Positions 49,240-62,575 are shown, counted from the stretch's first letter. The stretch is 64,000 nt of DNA from Colocasia esculenta (GCA_014218235.1 CM024755.1:41994109-42058108), one strand, 5' to 3'. Made by a program: numbers and translations. The notes: generated by a model not told the origin, from the sequence alone.

Positions 49240-52200
49240 TGTAGCACCCCGAAAATTTAATTACATAAAAAATTCAAATAAATAGAAATAAATAATTTCC
49301 ATAATATCAAAGTTTTTTAACATACGTATCATTATCGTATGGGCTAAAACACATCAGAAAATTTCGTAAAAATTATAAACCAACCCCATAAATTTTTCCT
49401 AAGTGTTCCATGAAGAAATTCGTGCGACGAACAATCCGATTAACGAAATGAACATCACATGGTGAATGATTATCCATATAAGGAAACAAGTCAGAAAACC
49501 GTTAACACGGAAATACGACGCAATCATAAATTAAATAAAAATGTGGAGAGACTTCCAACATTATATATAATGACCCAATATCATAATTGGGCCAATGGAC
49601 AACATTTGGCCGAAAAATCAAATGAAGCAAGAAAATACATGGAAATTCGTAACCTAAATAGGCTGAATATAGAAAGAGGCAATTGGAGCTGTATTGGGAT
49701 GCAATCATGCATTCTTGGAAACCCAAATTCGTGCCTAGCCATCCTTTGGTATTGCATGATGGCCAAGGCACTCCAATGGAGGAAGAAATCCTCAAATTAG
49801 GGAAGGTAATATGCTGAAACTGCAACTGGGCTTTCCTTGTTGCATTAGGACTCCTAAAACCCATGGTTGCTTAAATACTCTCCACTAAACCTAGGGACAA
49901 GTTTTACCACTTGCTGGGGTCTTGTGGAGGAGTTCTTGGCGGCTGGGGAGCTGTGGAACGACCACAAGAAGGTCATCTTCTCCCCTGTTCGTCTGCTACG
50001 ACCTGTGCAACCCGTCCACTTGGAGTCGATCAAAGGTAGAATAATCGTAAATCTCATCATGCAAGGTTTATACCCCTAGAAAGAGGGTCAAGTCTACTTC
50101 CTATCACAACTGGATTGCACAAATTTCATGCAGTATTCGGGGAGTATTAGGCGTTCTTCAAATAGTGGTTTGAACAAGAGATTTCTGGAGAACGAAACTT
50201 CATCAACCCAAAAGGTAGGTTTTCTCGGGCCAAACATTAACAAATCATATACCAATTTGTAGAACATCAAGTCTAGTTTCATGTCCAATTAGTTTCATCA
50301 AATTCCAATGAGTGGATTTTGAGTTATAGGCGTTTTGCCAAAGTCACGTATGTCAGGGACGTTTTGTGTTCATGTCGATTTATCGCGCATCTCGATGTCA
50401 TTCTAAATTATTTAAAAATCATAGTTCTCATATATTCCATATTCCCTACAACTTTCATGTTGAGACTTTTGTCCCAAGAGCCCTAGTTTAGAAGATATAA
50501 GTGTTGCAAGGATCACCCCCGTGTATTTCTGAGTTCTCTGAGTTTTCGGTCTGACGTCTGAACCGCATCCGGTGCAGATGCCGTGTTTAAGGTGTCTAGT
50601 ATTGCGGCGCTCAGGGCCGACGTGATGTGAGGAATCACAGCTGTCGAGTATGACGCGAATCATGCGCGGAGCGGTCAACGGCCCATGTGGGTCTGCGCGC
50701 CGCCTCGGAGTCAGCACCGGTCTGAATCGCGGCAGGATAGCCCGACGCGGTTCAGGCGGTTTTCTCGCCGAAGGTGTTATTAAATGATTTTCCATAACGC
50801 ATCCGGGTTCCCTGACAGGATTCAAACATGAACGCGGCCACAAGGGTTGATGCGATTTGGAAACTTCAATATTTCGCTTGCTTTCTCTGTACACTATGTT
50901 TTAATGTGCGTCCACTATGTTGGATGCATATTTCAAAGCTTACCTGAGGTCTGTTTAACATTGTATCAAGTGTGTGATTTGCACGTCTTGGATCTAATCA
51001 TTACATGATGTCTGTTTAATATCTTAAAAGTGTTTAACCCATTTAAAAGTTATAATTATATGAATATTATTCTAATTACTTTCTTAATGATACGATCATT
51101 CATGAAACTTGTCATTCGCTCTTGTTACTATTCTAGCTTGACTAAAATGATAATTTGTTATCTTAAAATCTTGCAAACCATGATTAGTTAAGTGCATAGT
51201 TTCATGTCATGCCATCATGTTAAGTGCTTTTCGTAAGTTTGAAACTGGTGGATTGTGGATTGAGATGCGTACATCACTACACACTTGCACATCTAGGCAG
51301 CCCTCTCTTGGGGATTTGGAAGCTCTCTATCGGTCATTCCGAATTGGTAGACTAGCGACCTTTTCTCTAAGACCTCCGTAAATCTCCATTCTTCATGGAT
51401 TCCCACATGAAGACCGAGTTGGTTGTACCATTGAAGTTCCCTGGAGATAGCGTGCACTTCCTCTCACATCTTGTTTTCGTGAGTGTGATTTACAATCTAG
51501 ACTAAAGCCATTAATTTATAGATTGGACTAAATTATAAATCGTGTCGTTATGCTGTCAAATCTATCTCTTGACCACTGTTATTATGAAATCATGTTCAAT
51601 TTACTTATTACTTGTTCTCATCATCATCATGAACATGACATTACATATGCTTACTTATTGAAACTCTCATTGGCCACTATTAATGAGTGTGGGTATCTAC
51701 ATTTAAATTTAAGTGAGATGTTGACTGGACACGGCGAGTGTCCAAGGGCTTCAGTCTAGCCCCAATGAGGGAGAGTCATAATAATACTGTTAACCATGGG
51801 GTATAATGATTACTAGAGTTGCATCTGTGCTCGGAGTCATGTGTGTCGTGTTGAATGATAGATACAATAACCACATACACATGTCCTAGTGTACATTCTT
51901 GGTGGATCTTTCTTTGGTGTACATTAGTGTCTACGTGCCTGATTAGTGTTACATTATCATGCTCGTGCGTTCTTGCTTGCTTGCGTGATATGGCCATCCT
52001 GCATTTAATATAATTAGTGATATCTCGCGTTCTTGAAAGCTATTGACATCAAGTGAAACCTTGCGTGGTTGTACAAAGTGATATATTTTTAGTACTATCT
52101 AGTTATATCCTTCTAGATCTTGCTCTATCATGATCACTCTTTCTAGCTTGTTCACATATCATGTTTTAATGTGTTTTATTCGTACATGCATATCATGACA

Positions 52201-52679
52201 TTCATCGTGCTTACCTAGTTCTAAACTGCTAATCACTTATATCATTGCCCGCACATTGACATATAAATCATACTAGGCTAGTTTGCTCATCCCCTACTTT
52301 TACCCAATCTAGGTGACTATGATGTTCAGGAGGAGGAGCAAGTCGAGGATGGGAATGCGTTCGAGTTAATAGCATTCAAACTATGAGTTTAGTTATAGTA
52401 GTTTGCATTGAGTGTTAGATTCTTGTAGTAGGAAGTGAAGAATAAATGTACTTTTTCTTTTCATTGAGTCTTAGTCATGTATTAGTTCCTTTGAAACAAA
52501 TATGAGATTTGAATACAATTTCCATTGAGTTCAATATTTGGGCCCTATGATGATGTATGTTGTTATACATTTAGTGTGTGCTAGCTAGAGGCTTATTTTC
52601 CGACTGTTCACATCTCGGGATATCGTCTCCAATTTTTCCGCATTATTAATATCAGTTGCCTAATTCTCGGGACGTGACA
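49240..52679 (+). repeat. TR-GAG-B LTR2
   Basis: 3440 bases, TGTAGCACCCC to GGGACGTGACA. The CpG-rich block is at about 50500-50940. No gene is recognised in it. Confidence 0.9.
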
Positions 52680-52685
52680 GTTTAG

Positions 52686-52698
52686 TGGTATCAGAGCC
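52686..52698 (+). other. TR-GAG-B primer binding site, second unit
   Basis: TGGTATCAGAGCC, six bases after LTR2. Confidence 0.88.
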
Positions 52699-52917
52699 TA
52701 GGAAAACCAAATAGGATATGTCTCAGGAATAAGAGATACCTATGGAACCTAGGTCATGGAATTCAAATATAGTACCTGGTGAGAAAGGGGTAGAGACTGG
52801 GAATATGTTAGAATGAACGAAACACTCCTACCCATTGACTCTTATAATGTATCTAGAGAGATTAATTGGTTTCCATCCTTTTCTCAGGAACCTTCATAAC
52901 TCTTACACTCAACTGCA

Positions 52918-53877
52918 ATGGCTCGCAACCAGTGGCATGTTATGCAAGACACTGTGGCTGGTCTGACCTAGGCATTACATAATATGGGTCTGGCAGGAAA
53001 TCAGGCTGCAGCTACAAGGAACGGAGCCGCTGATCTACACCGTAACTTTAGGAGTTTGAACCCTCCTCGTTTCTCTGGATCACCTGACCCAGACGAGGCA
53101 GAGAATTGGCAAGGGAAAATATAAAGAATTTTCCAGGTAATGCAATACACTAACAAGGAGAAGGTTGTTCTGGCCACTTTTCAGTTTACTAAGGATGCCC
53201 GAGCATGGTGGATGGCCACATCGGCCCATCTGCCTAATATAGCTGAACTGGCATGGGGAGGTTTCCTAGAGATTTTTCGAGGAATGTACTTCTCGGAAAG
53301 GGTCAAGGAGAGGAAGGCAATGGAGTTTGCCACACTAAAATAGAAAGGAATGTTTGTGGCTGAGTATGAGGCTCAGTTCGTGCGTCTGGCTGTGTATGCC
53401 CCACACCTGGTGGGAAATGAAAGACTAAAGGCAAACCGTTTCATAGATGGGCTCAGGCCCATGTTCATTGAAAATCTCGGACCACACAATATCCAAACCA
53501 ACACGGAGATTGTCCAAAGAGCTCAACTGGTAGAAGACACTATGGCTAAGGTGGAAGGCATAAATGGGAAAGACATCTCAAAGTCGACCTTCATAAAAAG
53601 AGGATCAGTCGATACAACTGGAACTTTCCACAACAACAACAATAACAACAACTACAACAACAATAAAAGGCCAACTACTGGGAATGACTATGGCATGGAG
53701 AAAAAGATCAAAGTAGAAGAAACAACGATAGTGGAATATTTTAAATTTTGCGACAAGCCTGGGCACCAAGCGGACAAGTGCTGGAGGATGGTCGGGGCTT
53801 GCCTGTGATATGGGAGTCAGGAACATCGTATACCAAACTGTCCCATGCTAAAAGACCCAATTGGAATGAACCAGTGA
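52918..53877 (+). pseudogene. TR-GAG-B Gag, second unit, four in-frame stops
   Basis: A 320-codon frame from ATG (MARNQWH) to TGA 53875-53877 with no frameshift. In-frame stops: TAG near 52969 (CAG in TR-GAG-A), TAA near 53122 (GAA in both other copies), TAG at 53341-53343 (CAG in TR-GAG-A; shared with the first unit) and TGA near 53807 (CGA in both others). Domains: capsid core, Asn-rich tract near 53625-53665, and two zinc knuckles, the first missing its first Cys. Confidence 0.88.
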
Positions 53878-54263
53878 GTGGTAAAGCGTCAAGGATGTGT
53901 GAATGCATTAACTCCAGCGGAGCTCCCGGAAGGAGGTATGATTGTTAAACCCCTAGACTGATCTTATGATGTTTTTCTTATTAGTACATTTCTAAGTGAG
54001 GGAGATCATTAAGGAGAAATTAGAAAGGAATAATCTAGTAATTATACCATAGTTCATCAGGATGATTAAGATGGAGTTATAACAACCGTGGAAGGAAAAC
54101 AGGAGTGGAAGGAACCAAATGAATAGTACGGGTGGCCATAGGTGTAGATGTTGGACTAGCATCCACGATGTTTAAGCAAGTTAGACAATTAAATCCGAAA
54201 CGAGCTTAAGGATCATAACTATCAAAAGCCAATTAATGATCTATGAATTTGGGGACAAATTCT

Positions 54264-54279
54264 CTTAAGTGGGGAAGGG
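54264..54279 (+). other. TR-GAG-B polypurine tract, second unit
   Basis: CTTAAGTGGGGAAGGG, one change from the first unit, immediately before LTR3. Confidence 0.83.
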
Positions 54280-57200
54280 TGAAGCACCTCGAAAAATTTA
54301 ATTACATAAAAATTAAATAAATGGAAATAAATAATTTCCATAATATCAAAGTATTTAAACATACTATCATTATCGTATGTGCTAAAACACATCGTAAAAT
54401 TTCATAACAATTATCAGCCAACCCCACACATTTTCCCTAAGTGTTCCACGAAGAAATTCGTGCGATGAAAAATGTGATTAACCATGTGTACATCACATGG
54501 TGACCGATTATCAAAATAAGGAAACAAGTAAGTCGGAAAACTGTTAACACGGAAATACGACGCAATAATAAATTAAATAAAAATTTTGGAGAGACTTCCA
54601 ACATTATATTAATGACCAAATATAATAATTGTGCCAATAGACAACATTTGGCCTAAAAATATAGTGAAACATGAAAATACATGGAAATTTGTAACCTAAA
54701 CAGGCTGAAAGTAGGAAGAGGCAATTAGAGTTGTATTAGGATGCAATCATGCATTCTTGGCAACCCAAATTCGTGCCTAGCCATTATTTGGGATTGTTTG
54801 ATGGCCAAGGCACTCCAATGGAGGAAGAAATCCTCAAATTAGGGAAGGTAATATGCTGAAACCGGAACTGGGCTTTCCTTGTTGCATTAGGACTCCTAAA
54901 ACCCATGGTTGCTTAAATACTCTCCACTAAACCTAGGGATGAGTTTTACCACATCCTAGGGTCGTGTGGAGGACTTCTTGGTGGCTGGGGAGTTGTGGAA
55001 CGACCACAAGAAGGTCATCTTCTTCCCCTGTTCGTCTTCTACGACCTGTGCAACCCGTCCACTTGGAGCCGACCAAAGGTAGGGTAAACCTAAATCCCAT
55101 CGTGCAAGACATATACCCCTGGAAATAGGGTCATGTCTACTTCCTAACCCAACTAGAATGTACAAATTTCATGCAGTATTCAGGGAGTATTAGGCGTTCT
55201 TCAAACAATGGTCTGAACAAGGGATTTCTGGAGAACGAAACTTCATCAACCCAAAAGGTAGGTTTTCTCAGTCGAAACATTAACAAATCATATACCAATG
55301 TGTAGAGCATGAAGTATAGTTTCATGTCTAATTAGTTTCATCGAATTCCAATGAGTAGCTTTTGAGTTATAGGTGTTACGCCAAGGTCACGTATGTTAGG
55401 GACTTTTCATGTTCAAGTTGATTTATCATGCATCTCGAGGTCGTTCTAAATTATTTAAAAATCATAGTTCACATCTATTTCATGTTCCCTACAACTTTCA
55501 TGTTGAGACTTTTGTCCCAAGAGCCCTAGTTTAGAAGATATATGTGTTGCAAAGATTGCCCCCCCTGTATTTCGGGGTTTTCTGAGTTTTCGGTCTGACG
55601 TCTGAACCGCGTCCAGTCATGACGCCACGTTTAAGGTGTCTCGTATCACGGTGCTCGGGGCCGACATGATGCAAGGAATCACGGCCGTTGGGTACGACAC
55701 GAAGCATGCGCGGACCGGTCAATGGCCCGTGTGCGTCTGCGCGCCGCCTGGGAGTCAGCGCGGTCTGAATCGCGACTGGATACCCCGATGCGGTTCAGGC
55801 GGTTTTCCCGCCGAAGGTGTTATTAAATGATTTTCCTTAACGCGTCCGGGTTGCCCGACGCGATTCAAACATGAACACGGCCACAAGGGTGGACGCGATT
55901 TGGAAACTACACTGTTTCGCTGGCTTTCTCTGTACACTGTGTTTTAAAGTGCGTCCACTATGTTGGACGCATATTTCAAAGCTTACCTGAGGTCTGTTTA
56001 ACATGGTATCAAGTGTGTGATTTGTACGTCTTGGGTCTGATCATTACATGATGTCTGTTTAATGGCTTAAAAGTGTTTAACCCATTTAAAAGTTATAATT
56101 ACATGAAGATTATTCTAATTACTTTCTTAATGATATGATCATTCATGAAACTTGTGATTCGCTCTTGTTACTATTCTAGCTTGACTAAAATGATAATTTG
56201 TTATCTTAAAATCATGCAAATCATGATTAGTTAAAGTGCATTGTTTCATGTCATGCCATCATGTAAGTGCTTTCCGCAAGTTTGAAACTGGTGGATTGTG
56301 GATTGAGATGCGTACATTACTACACACTTGCACATCCTGGCAGCCCTTTCTTGGGGATTTGGAAGCTCTCTATCGCTCATTCTGAATCGCTAGATTAGCG
56401 GCCTTTTCTCTATGACCTCCATAAATCTACATTCTTCATGGATTCCCACATGAAGATCGAGTTGGTTGTACCATTGAAGTTCCCTGGAGATAGCGTTTAC
56501 TTCCTCTCTCATCTTGTTCTCGTCAGTGTGATTTACAATCTAGACTAAACCCATTAATGTAAAGATTGGACTAAAGTATAAATCGTGCTGTTATGTTGTC
56601 GAATCTATCTCTTGACCATTGTTATCATGAAATCATGTTCAATTTACTTATTACTTGTTCTCATTATCATCATGAACATGACATTATATATGCTTACTTA
56701 TTGAAACTCTCATTGGACGTTATTAATGACTGTGGGTATCTACATTTAAATTTAAGTAAGATGCTGACCGGGCACGGCGAGTGTCCAAGGGCTCCAATCT
56801 AGCCGCAATGATGGAGAGTCATAAATATACTGTTAACCATGGGCTATAATGATTACTGGTGTTGCATCTGCGCTGGGAGTCGTGTGTGTCGTGTTGAATG
56901 ATAGATACAATAACCACATACACGTGTCCTGGTGTATATTCTTGGTGGATCTTTCCTTGGTGTACATTAGTGTCTACGTGCCTGATTAGTGTTACATTAT
57001 CGTGCTTGTGCGTTCTTGCTTGCTTGCGTGATATGGCCATCCTTCATTTAATGCAATTAGTGATATCTCACGTTCTTTAAAGCTATTGACATCAAGTGAA
57101 ACCTTGAAAGCTTGTACAAAGTGATATATTGTAAGTACTATCTTGTTATATCCTTCTAGATCTTGCTCTATCATGATCACTCTATCTAGCTTGTTCACGT

Positions 57201-57722
57201 ATCATGTTTTAATGAGTTTTATTCGTACATGCATATCATGACATTCATCGTACTTACCTAGTTCTAAACTGTTAATCACTTATATCATTGCCCGCACATT
57301 GAGATATAAATTCTACTGGGCTAGTTTGCTCATCCCCTACTTTTACCCAATCTAGTTGACTATGATGTTCAAGAGGAGGAGCAAGTCGAGGATGGGAATG
57401 CGTCCGAGTGATGAGCGTTCCAACAATGAGTCTAGTTATAGTAGTTTGCTTTGAGTGTTATATTCATGTAGTAGGAAGTGAGGAATAAATGTACTTTTTC
57501 TTTTTATTGAGTCTTCGTCATATATTAGTTCCTTTGAAACAAATATGAGATTTGAATACAATTTCTATTAAGTTCAATATTTGGGCCCTATGATGATGTA
57601 TGTTGTTATATATTTAGTGTGTCCTAGCTAGAGGCTTATTTGCCGACTGTTCACGTCTCGAGATATCGTCTCGAATTATTCTGCATTATTAATATCCGCT
57701 GTGTAATTCTCAGGACATGACA
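54280..57722 (+). repeat. TR-GAG-B LTR3
   Basis: 3443 bases, TGAAGCACCTC to AGGACATGACA. Both ends show transitions relative to LTR2. Its CpG-rich block is at about 55560-55980. Confidence 0.9.
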
Positions 57723-59104
57723 TCTTATCCTCAACCCAAGTCTAAACCTCTACTCTCGTCAGAGTGGGGGCAGGAGCACAAAGTACACAACAGTAAACGA
57801 TGTAGTCTGGCCGGACTATGGTCCTACGCTTGGCCTCTCTAAGTGGTTTCGGGGCCACTAAGAGCTAGGCAATGAGAAAAAGGATTGGCTGGCCTGCACC
57901 AGGTACAACTCCAGCCAACCTCAGTGTCGTAGTCCAACCAAGAGAGTACGAGGATGCGGGACCCAGGCAAATGGTAACAACCTCTCTCACAGGACAGGCC
58001 CTCAAGTGTCGAGCATCAGGTGAATGACTAGTGTAGGACTGTACTAGGAACTAGCAATGTTGCCACGGGTACAGAAAAAATAATAAATGGCAAAGAATCT
58101 ACAAGAAACGGAACTTCGTAAGACTTACCTGTCTCTGATGCTATGACGACACCCAGGGCCGTCGCGACACCATCGCGATGCCCACGACTGTCGCGATCAT
58201 GTCGCAACGCCCCAGGTCACGATATGATCGTGACTCCAAAACCGGTTGCGACCTCAGTCGAGAGGGGTCTCGGGACAACCCTCCCGAGGACCACCTTAAA
58301 ACTAGTAGAAACCATGTCAATAGGGGGAGGGTAGCATGGGAAATACTATGAAGACTTCCAATCAAGCCAAACCACCCTTAAACCCCAACAAACATGCATT
58401 ACAAGGAAATCTACGCTCGAGGAAAACCTCACTCACACGAGCATGGACCTCACTCACCCACAACCCCAAAACCACGAAGAAACCAAGGATCTCAAGGGGA
58501 GGGGAGCATGCTAGGACGAGTGGGAGATGAGGGTCCCTACCTCCAAGAGTAGAACCGACCCGTTGGGGCCTTCACGTCGGAATGGCCACCTCCTTCTCGC
58601 TCCAAGCACCACGAACACGTCACCTACACAAACGGGGCGTTACCTCCTCGCCTAAAACACCCAAGGAATGTCGGAGAAGCATGAGGGCTCGGAGGGGAGA
58701 ACAAGAGGGAAGAAGAAGAAGAAAAGGAAAAGGGGAAGGGGAAATGGGGTGCGACCTCGGTTTTGAATCGATGGGTCCCGAGACACGATAGGTCGTGCCG
58801 GCTCGATAGCAAGCATGTTGCGACAGCCAGCCCCGGTGTGACACAAATGTGGTCAAACCTCGAAGATCAGGAAACCAGAATGCGATGATCTGCCAGATCG
58901 CGTCAACGTTGTATGCACCTAACACCCGACAAGGTCATTCTGACAGAAAGGACAATAGTCAAATTGGTCAAAAAAGCAGTCGTGATGCCATCAGACGCCG
59001 CGACAAGAATGCGACGCCCACCCCCGTCGCGACCAAAACACGATGGCCAGGTACATAGCGACCAAGAGGACAGGGCCAAGGGCCCAAGAGGGCCAGGTCT
59101 TACA
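57723..59104 (-). repeat. Gypsy 2 3' LTR, partial
   Basis: The plus-strand right end GGTCTTACA abuts the polypurine tract, so the LTR starts TGTAAGACC on its own strand. At least ten variants of TCGCGAC/TGCGAC are spread through 58160-59060. The left part is missing. No gene is recognised; frames in it are short and unlike known proteins. Confidence 0.8.
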
Positions 59105-59121
59105 TCCTACCCCCCTTAAAG
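59105..59121 (-). other. Gypsy 2 polypurine tract
   Basis: The minus strand reads CTTTAAGGGGGGTAGGA directly before the LTR. Confidence 0.75.
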
Positions 59122-59194
59122 AAATTTCATCCTCAAAATTGAAAGAAACTCAGTTTCAACAAGAAGCAATATAAAAAGGGAAACAACGTACCGA

Positions 59195-60623
59195 TCAATC
59201 GTGCAAATATGGGAACTGCTCTCTCATCTCGTCCTCACGCTCCCAAGTGGCCTCCCCCCCAACGCGATTCTCCTAAACAACCTTGACGAGAGGAATCTGC
59301 CTCCTGTGCAACTGCTGAACTCTGCGGTCCACAACTCTGATCGGGTACTCTACCACTGACAACTCTAGTGCAACCTCAATCTGCGGGTAGTCCAACACAT
59401 GTGACGGATCTGCAACATACCTCCTGAGCTGCGAAACGTGAAAAACCTTGTGCACACCTACTAACCTTATAGGAAGATGCAATTTGTATGTGATTTCACC
59501 GATCCTCTCTATAATAGGGAAAGGTCCAATATACCTTGGACTGAGCTTTCCCTTCTTGCCAAATCTCATAACACCCTGGTCGGCGAGACCCAAAAAGTAG
59601 AAGGTCACCCACGCTGAACTGCAACAGCCTCCTTCGAACATCTGCATAACTCTATTGTCTGCTCTGTGCTACCTAAAGCCTCTGCCTGACTAAACTGACT
59701 ATGTCTACACACTATTGTACCATCTCTGGTCCCAAAAGCTGCCTCTCACCCACTTCGAACAAGTGAAGTGGTATCCTGCACGGTCGACCATACAAAGCCT
59801 CATACAGTGCCATTCCGATGCTCGAGTGATAATTGTTGTTCTATGCAAACACTACCATCGGAAGGTGGGACTCCCAAGTGCCACCCCAGTCCAAGCAACA
59901 AGCTCTCAACATATCCTCCAAAGTCTATATCGTCCTCTTTGACTGACCGTCTAACTGCAGGTGATATGCTGAACTCAACCTCAACTCTATACTAAGAATT
60001 CTCTACAAGCTTTGCCAAAACCCTCAAGTGAACCTCGGATCTCTATCGGAATCAAAGGAAACTTGGGTTCCATGGAACAGAACAACTCGGTCCACGTACA
60101 GTCTGACAAGCCTGTCCACTAACCAAGGCATCCTGACTGGAAGGAAGTGCACTGACTTGGTTAACCTGTCCACAATCACCTAAATACCATCATGCCTCTG
60201 CGGAGTACGGGGCAAACCAACCACAAAGTCCATGGTGATGTCATCCCACTTCCACTCGGGAATGGGCAACGATTGCAGCTCACCAACAGGATGCTGATGC
60301 TCAGCCTTCACCTGCTGACTGGTAAGGCAACGAGTGAAAAACTCTACCATGCCCCTCTTCATCCCTAGCCACCCAAACAATCTCTTCAGGTTATGATACA
60401 TCTTGGTGGAGCCACGAAGAACAACATACCTCCACCGGTGTGCCTTTGACAACAGCGCCTGCCTCACATCACAAGGAATGTACAATCTGCCTCTGAACCT
60501 AACCTCACTGTCCTCGTCCAACTCAACATCTGGCATCTGCAAAATAACTGCCAACTCTAAATCTGCCTGCTGTGCCTCCAGCACCTGACGGTACACTGAT
60601 GGGAGAACTGACAAACTGATCAT
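59195..60623 (-). pseudogene. Gypsy 2 integrase with chromodomain, broken
   Basis: The zinc domain near 60300-60430 has lost its second His (SVHPG position now Leu-Arg) and a Cys (CLTSQQ instead of CLTCQQ). The core has ITMDFVVGLPRTPQ near 60215. The chromodomain is at about 59195-59340: LVKVV, then TAG where the family has Trp, then EATWEREDEM, ending at TGA 59195-59197. Frames change between 60180 and 59650, and that central part of the core is heavily broken. Confidence 0.85.
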
Positions 60624-60699
60624 GGCTGTGTGGTATCTATACCTCGAAGGGTAGAAAACTTCAGAGACAACTCCTCAAATAGCCTCCACTCTCTGACCA

Positions 60700-62257
60700 T
60701 CAATGAACTCAAGCGAACACGCCTGCTCAAAGTGTCTGCCACGACATTAGCTCTTCCCGGGTGATAGGAGAGGTTAAGGTCATAGTCGTTCAGATACTCT
60801 ATCCATCTGCACTACCTCAAGTTCAAATCCATCTGAGTGAAGATGTACTGCGAACTCTGATGGTCGGTGAAGATCTCGAATGCCTCGCTGTACAAATAGT
60901 GCTTCCACACTTCAGAGCGAACACCACTGCTTCCAACTCTAGGTCGTGGGTAGGGTAGTTCTCCTCATGGTTCTTCAACTTCTGAGAAGCATGGGCAACA
61001 ACCCTTCCATGCTACAATAGTATTGCACCCAAACCTGACCTCAAAGCATCGGTATACACAATGAAACCTCCTCTACTTGACGGAAAGACTAGAACTGGTA
61101 CTGAAGTCAACCTCGTCTTCAGCTCTTGAAAACTCCTCTCGCAGTCCTCTAACGAATCAAATCTAGCCTCAATTCTAGTCAATCTAGTCAACGACTCTAT
61201 AATCCTGGATGAACCTCCAGTAATAGTCTGCCAAACCCAGAAAGCTGCGAACCTCTTACATTGAAGAGGGCTGCTCCCAAGACAACACTGCGTCAACCTT
61301 AGCAGGATCCACTGCCACACTAGAACCTGAGATCATGTGCCTGAGAAAGTGCACCTCCTTCAGCCAAAATTCGTTCTTATTGAACTTGGCATAATGTTGG
61401 TGACTCTGCAATGTCTCTAGCACGATCCTCAGATGCTCCTCGTGCTTTTCCTCAGAAGCCAAGTAGACCAAAATGTCATCTACAAAGATGACCACAAACC
61501 TGTCCAGGTACTCACTGAACACCCTGTGCATCAAAGCCATGAAAGCTGCTGGCGCATTCGTGAGCCCAAATGGCATAAAAAAATACTCAAAGTGGTCGTA
61601 CCTTGAACGGAAAGCTGTCATGCCAATATCTGACTCTTTGATCCTCAACTGGTAGTACCCTGATCTCAAGTCACTCTTCGAAAACACCTTGGCCGACTGC
61701 AACTGATCAAACAAGTCATCGATCCTAGGCAACAGATACTTGTTCTTCACTGTGACCTGGTTCAACTGCCTATAATCGATGCACAACCTCAAGCTGCCAT
61801 CCTTCTTCCTCACGAACAACACTGGCGCTCCCCATGGTGAATGGCTCGGATGGATGAAACCCAGCTCAATCAACTCCTGCAACTGGCGCTTCAGCTCGTG
61901 CAACTCAACCGGAGCCATCCGGTATGGTGCCTTCAACAAAGGCATCGTACTAGGCAAAAGCTCAATGGAGAACTCTACCTCCCGCTCAGGTGGTAACCCA
62001 GGTAGATCCTCTAGAAAAACATCAGGGAACTCACAAACAATAGGCACATCAAAAACTGACAACCCGCTAGGCTCCAAAGAATAAGCAGAAGCAAGATATG
62101 CTACACAACCATCACAGATCAATCGGCAAGCTCTACCGAAAGAAATAAAAGGTTGATGGGTAGTCTGAATACCTTGGAAGTAGAGAATAGGCACTCTAGG
62201 TATCTCAAACTGAATGGTCTTCCACTGACAATCCACCACAGCTGAGTGAGCCTCCAA
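60700..62257 (-). pseudogene. Gypsy 2 reverse transcriptase and RNase H, broken
   Basis: A 333-codon frame at 61256-62257 covers FPDVFLEDLPGLPP, SPWGAPVLFVRKKDGSLRLCID, PFGLTNAPAAFM and an intact FVDD active site (61475-61480). The frame changes near 61260. RNase H begins near 61080 and stops at TAG 61012-61014, where the family has Gln (MQHG). It resumes in pieces to the HPG-ANVVAD segment near 60750. Confidence 0.88.
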
Positions 62258-62293
62258 CTAGTTCATGCTAAGGACGACGTCAAAGTCATGAAG

Positions 62294-62575
62294 CTACAAT
62301 GCGTACAACCTGGCTGGCAGCTGGTGTCCCTGGACCTCAACCGTGACACCCTTAAGGTAACCAAAAGAGCGCATGTAATCACCAGATGGAAGATCGACCA
62401 TCATGTCACACTGCCTCTTAGGTGTGTGACGAACAAGCGACTTGTAAAACTCCTCAGAAGCAGAATAAAGAGAAGCACTGGGATCAACTAGAACACGAGC
62501 AGCTCTACCAAGGATAGGCAAAGTACCTATGACCAGGTTTGATGCCTCGGCCTCCTCCCTGGTGAGAGCTATCAC
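62294..62575 (-). pseudogene. Gypsy 2 aspartic protease, active site lost
   Basis: The frame matches chromovirus protease (ASNLVIGTLPILGRAARVLVD...). The D-S/T-G catalytic triplet reads D-P-S near 62480, so catalysis is not expected. It shares a frame with RT downstream. Confidence 0.8.

Larger units (their letters stand above)
46801..57722 (+). mobile_element. TR-GAG-B: tandem gag-only LTR retrotransposon (LTR-gag-LTR-gag-LTR)
   Basis: A truncated LTR, then two internal regions alternating with two full LTRs of 3440 and 3443 bases, all on the plus strand. Each internal region starts with TGGTATCAGAGCC and ends with a CTTAAGTGGGG-type polypurine tract. The Gag and much of the LTR match TR-GAG-A, but the LTR is about 430 bases shorter and has a different CpG-rich block. 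Both internal regions share a TAG that TR-GAG-A lacks, so they descend from one copy. Unequal recombination between LTRs is the likely origin. Confidence 0.9.
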
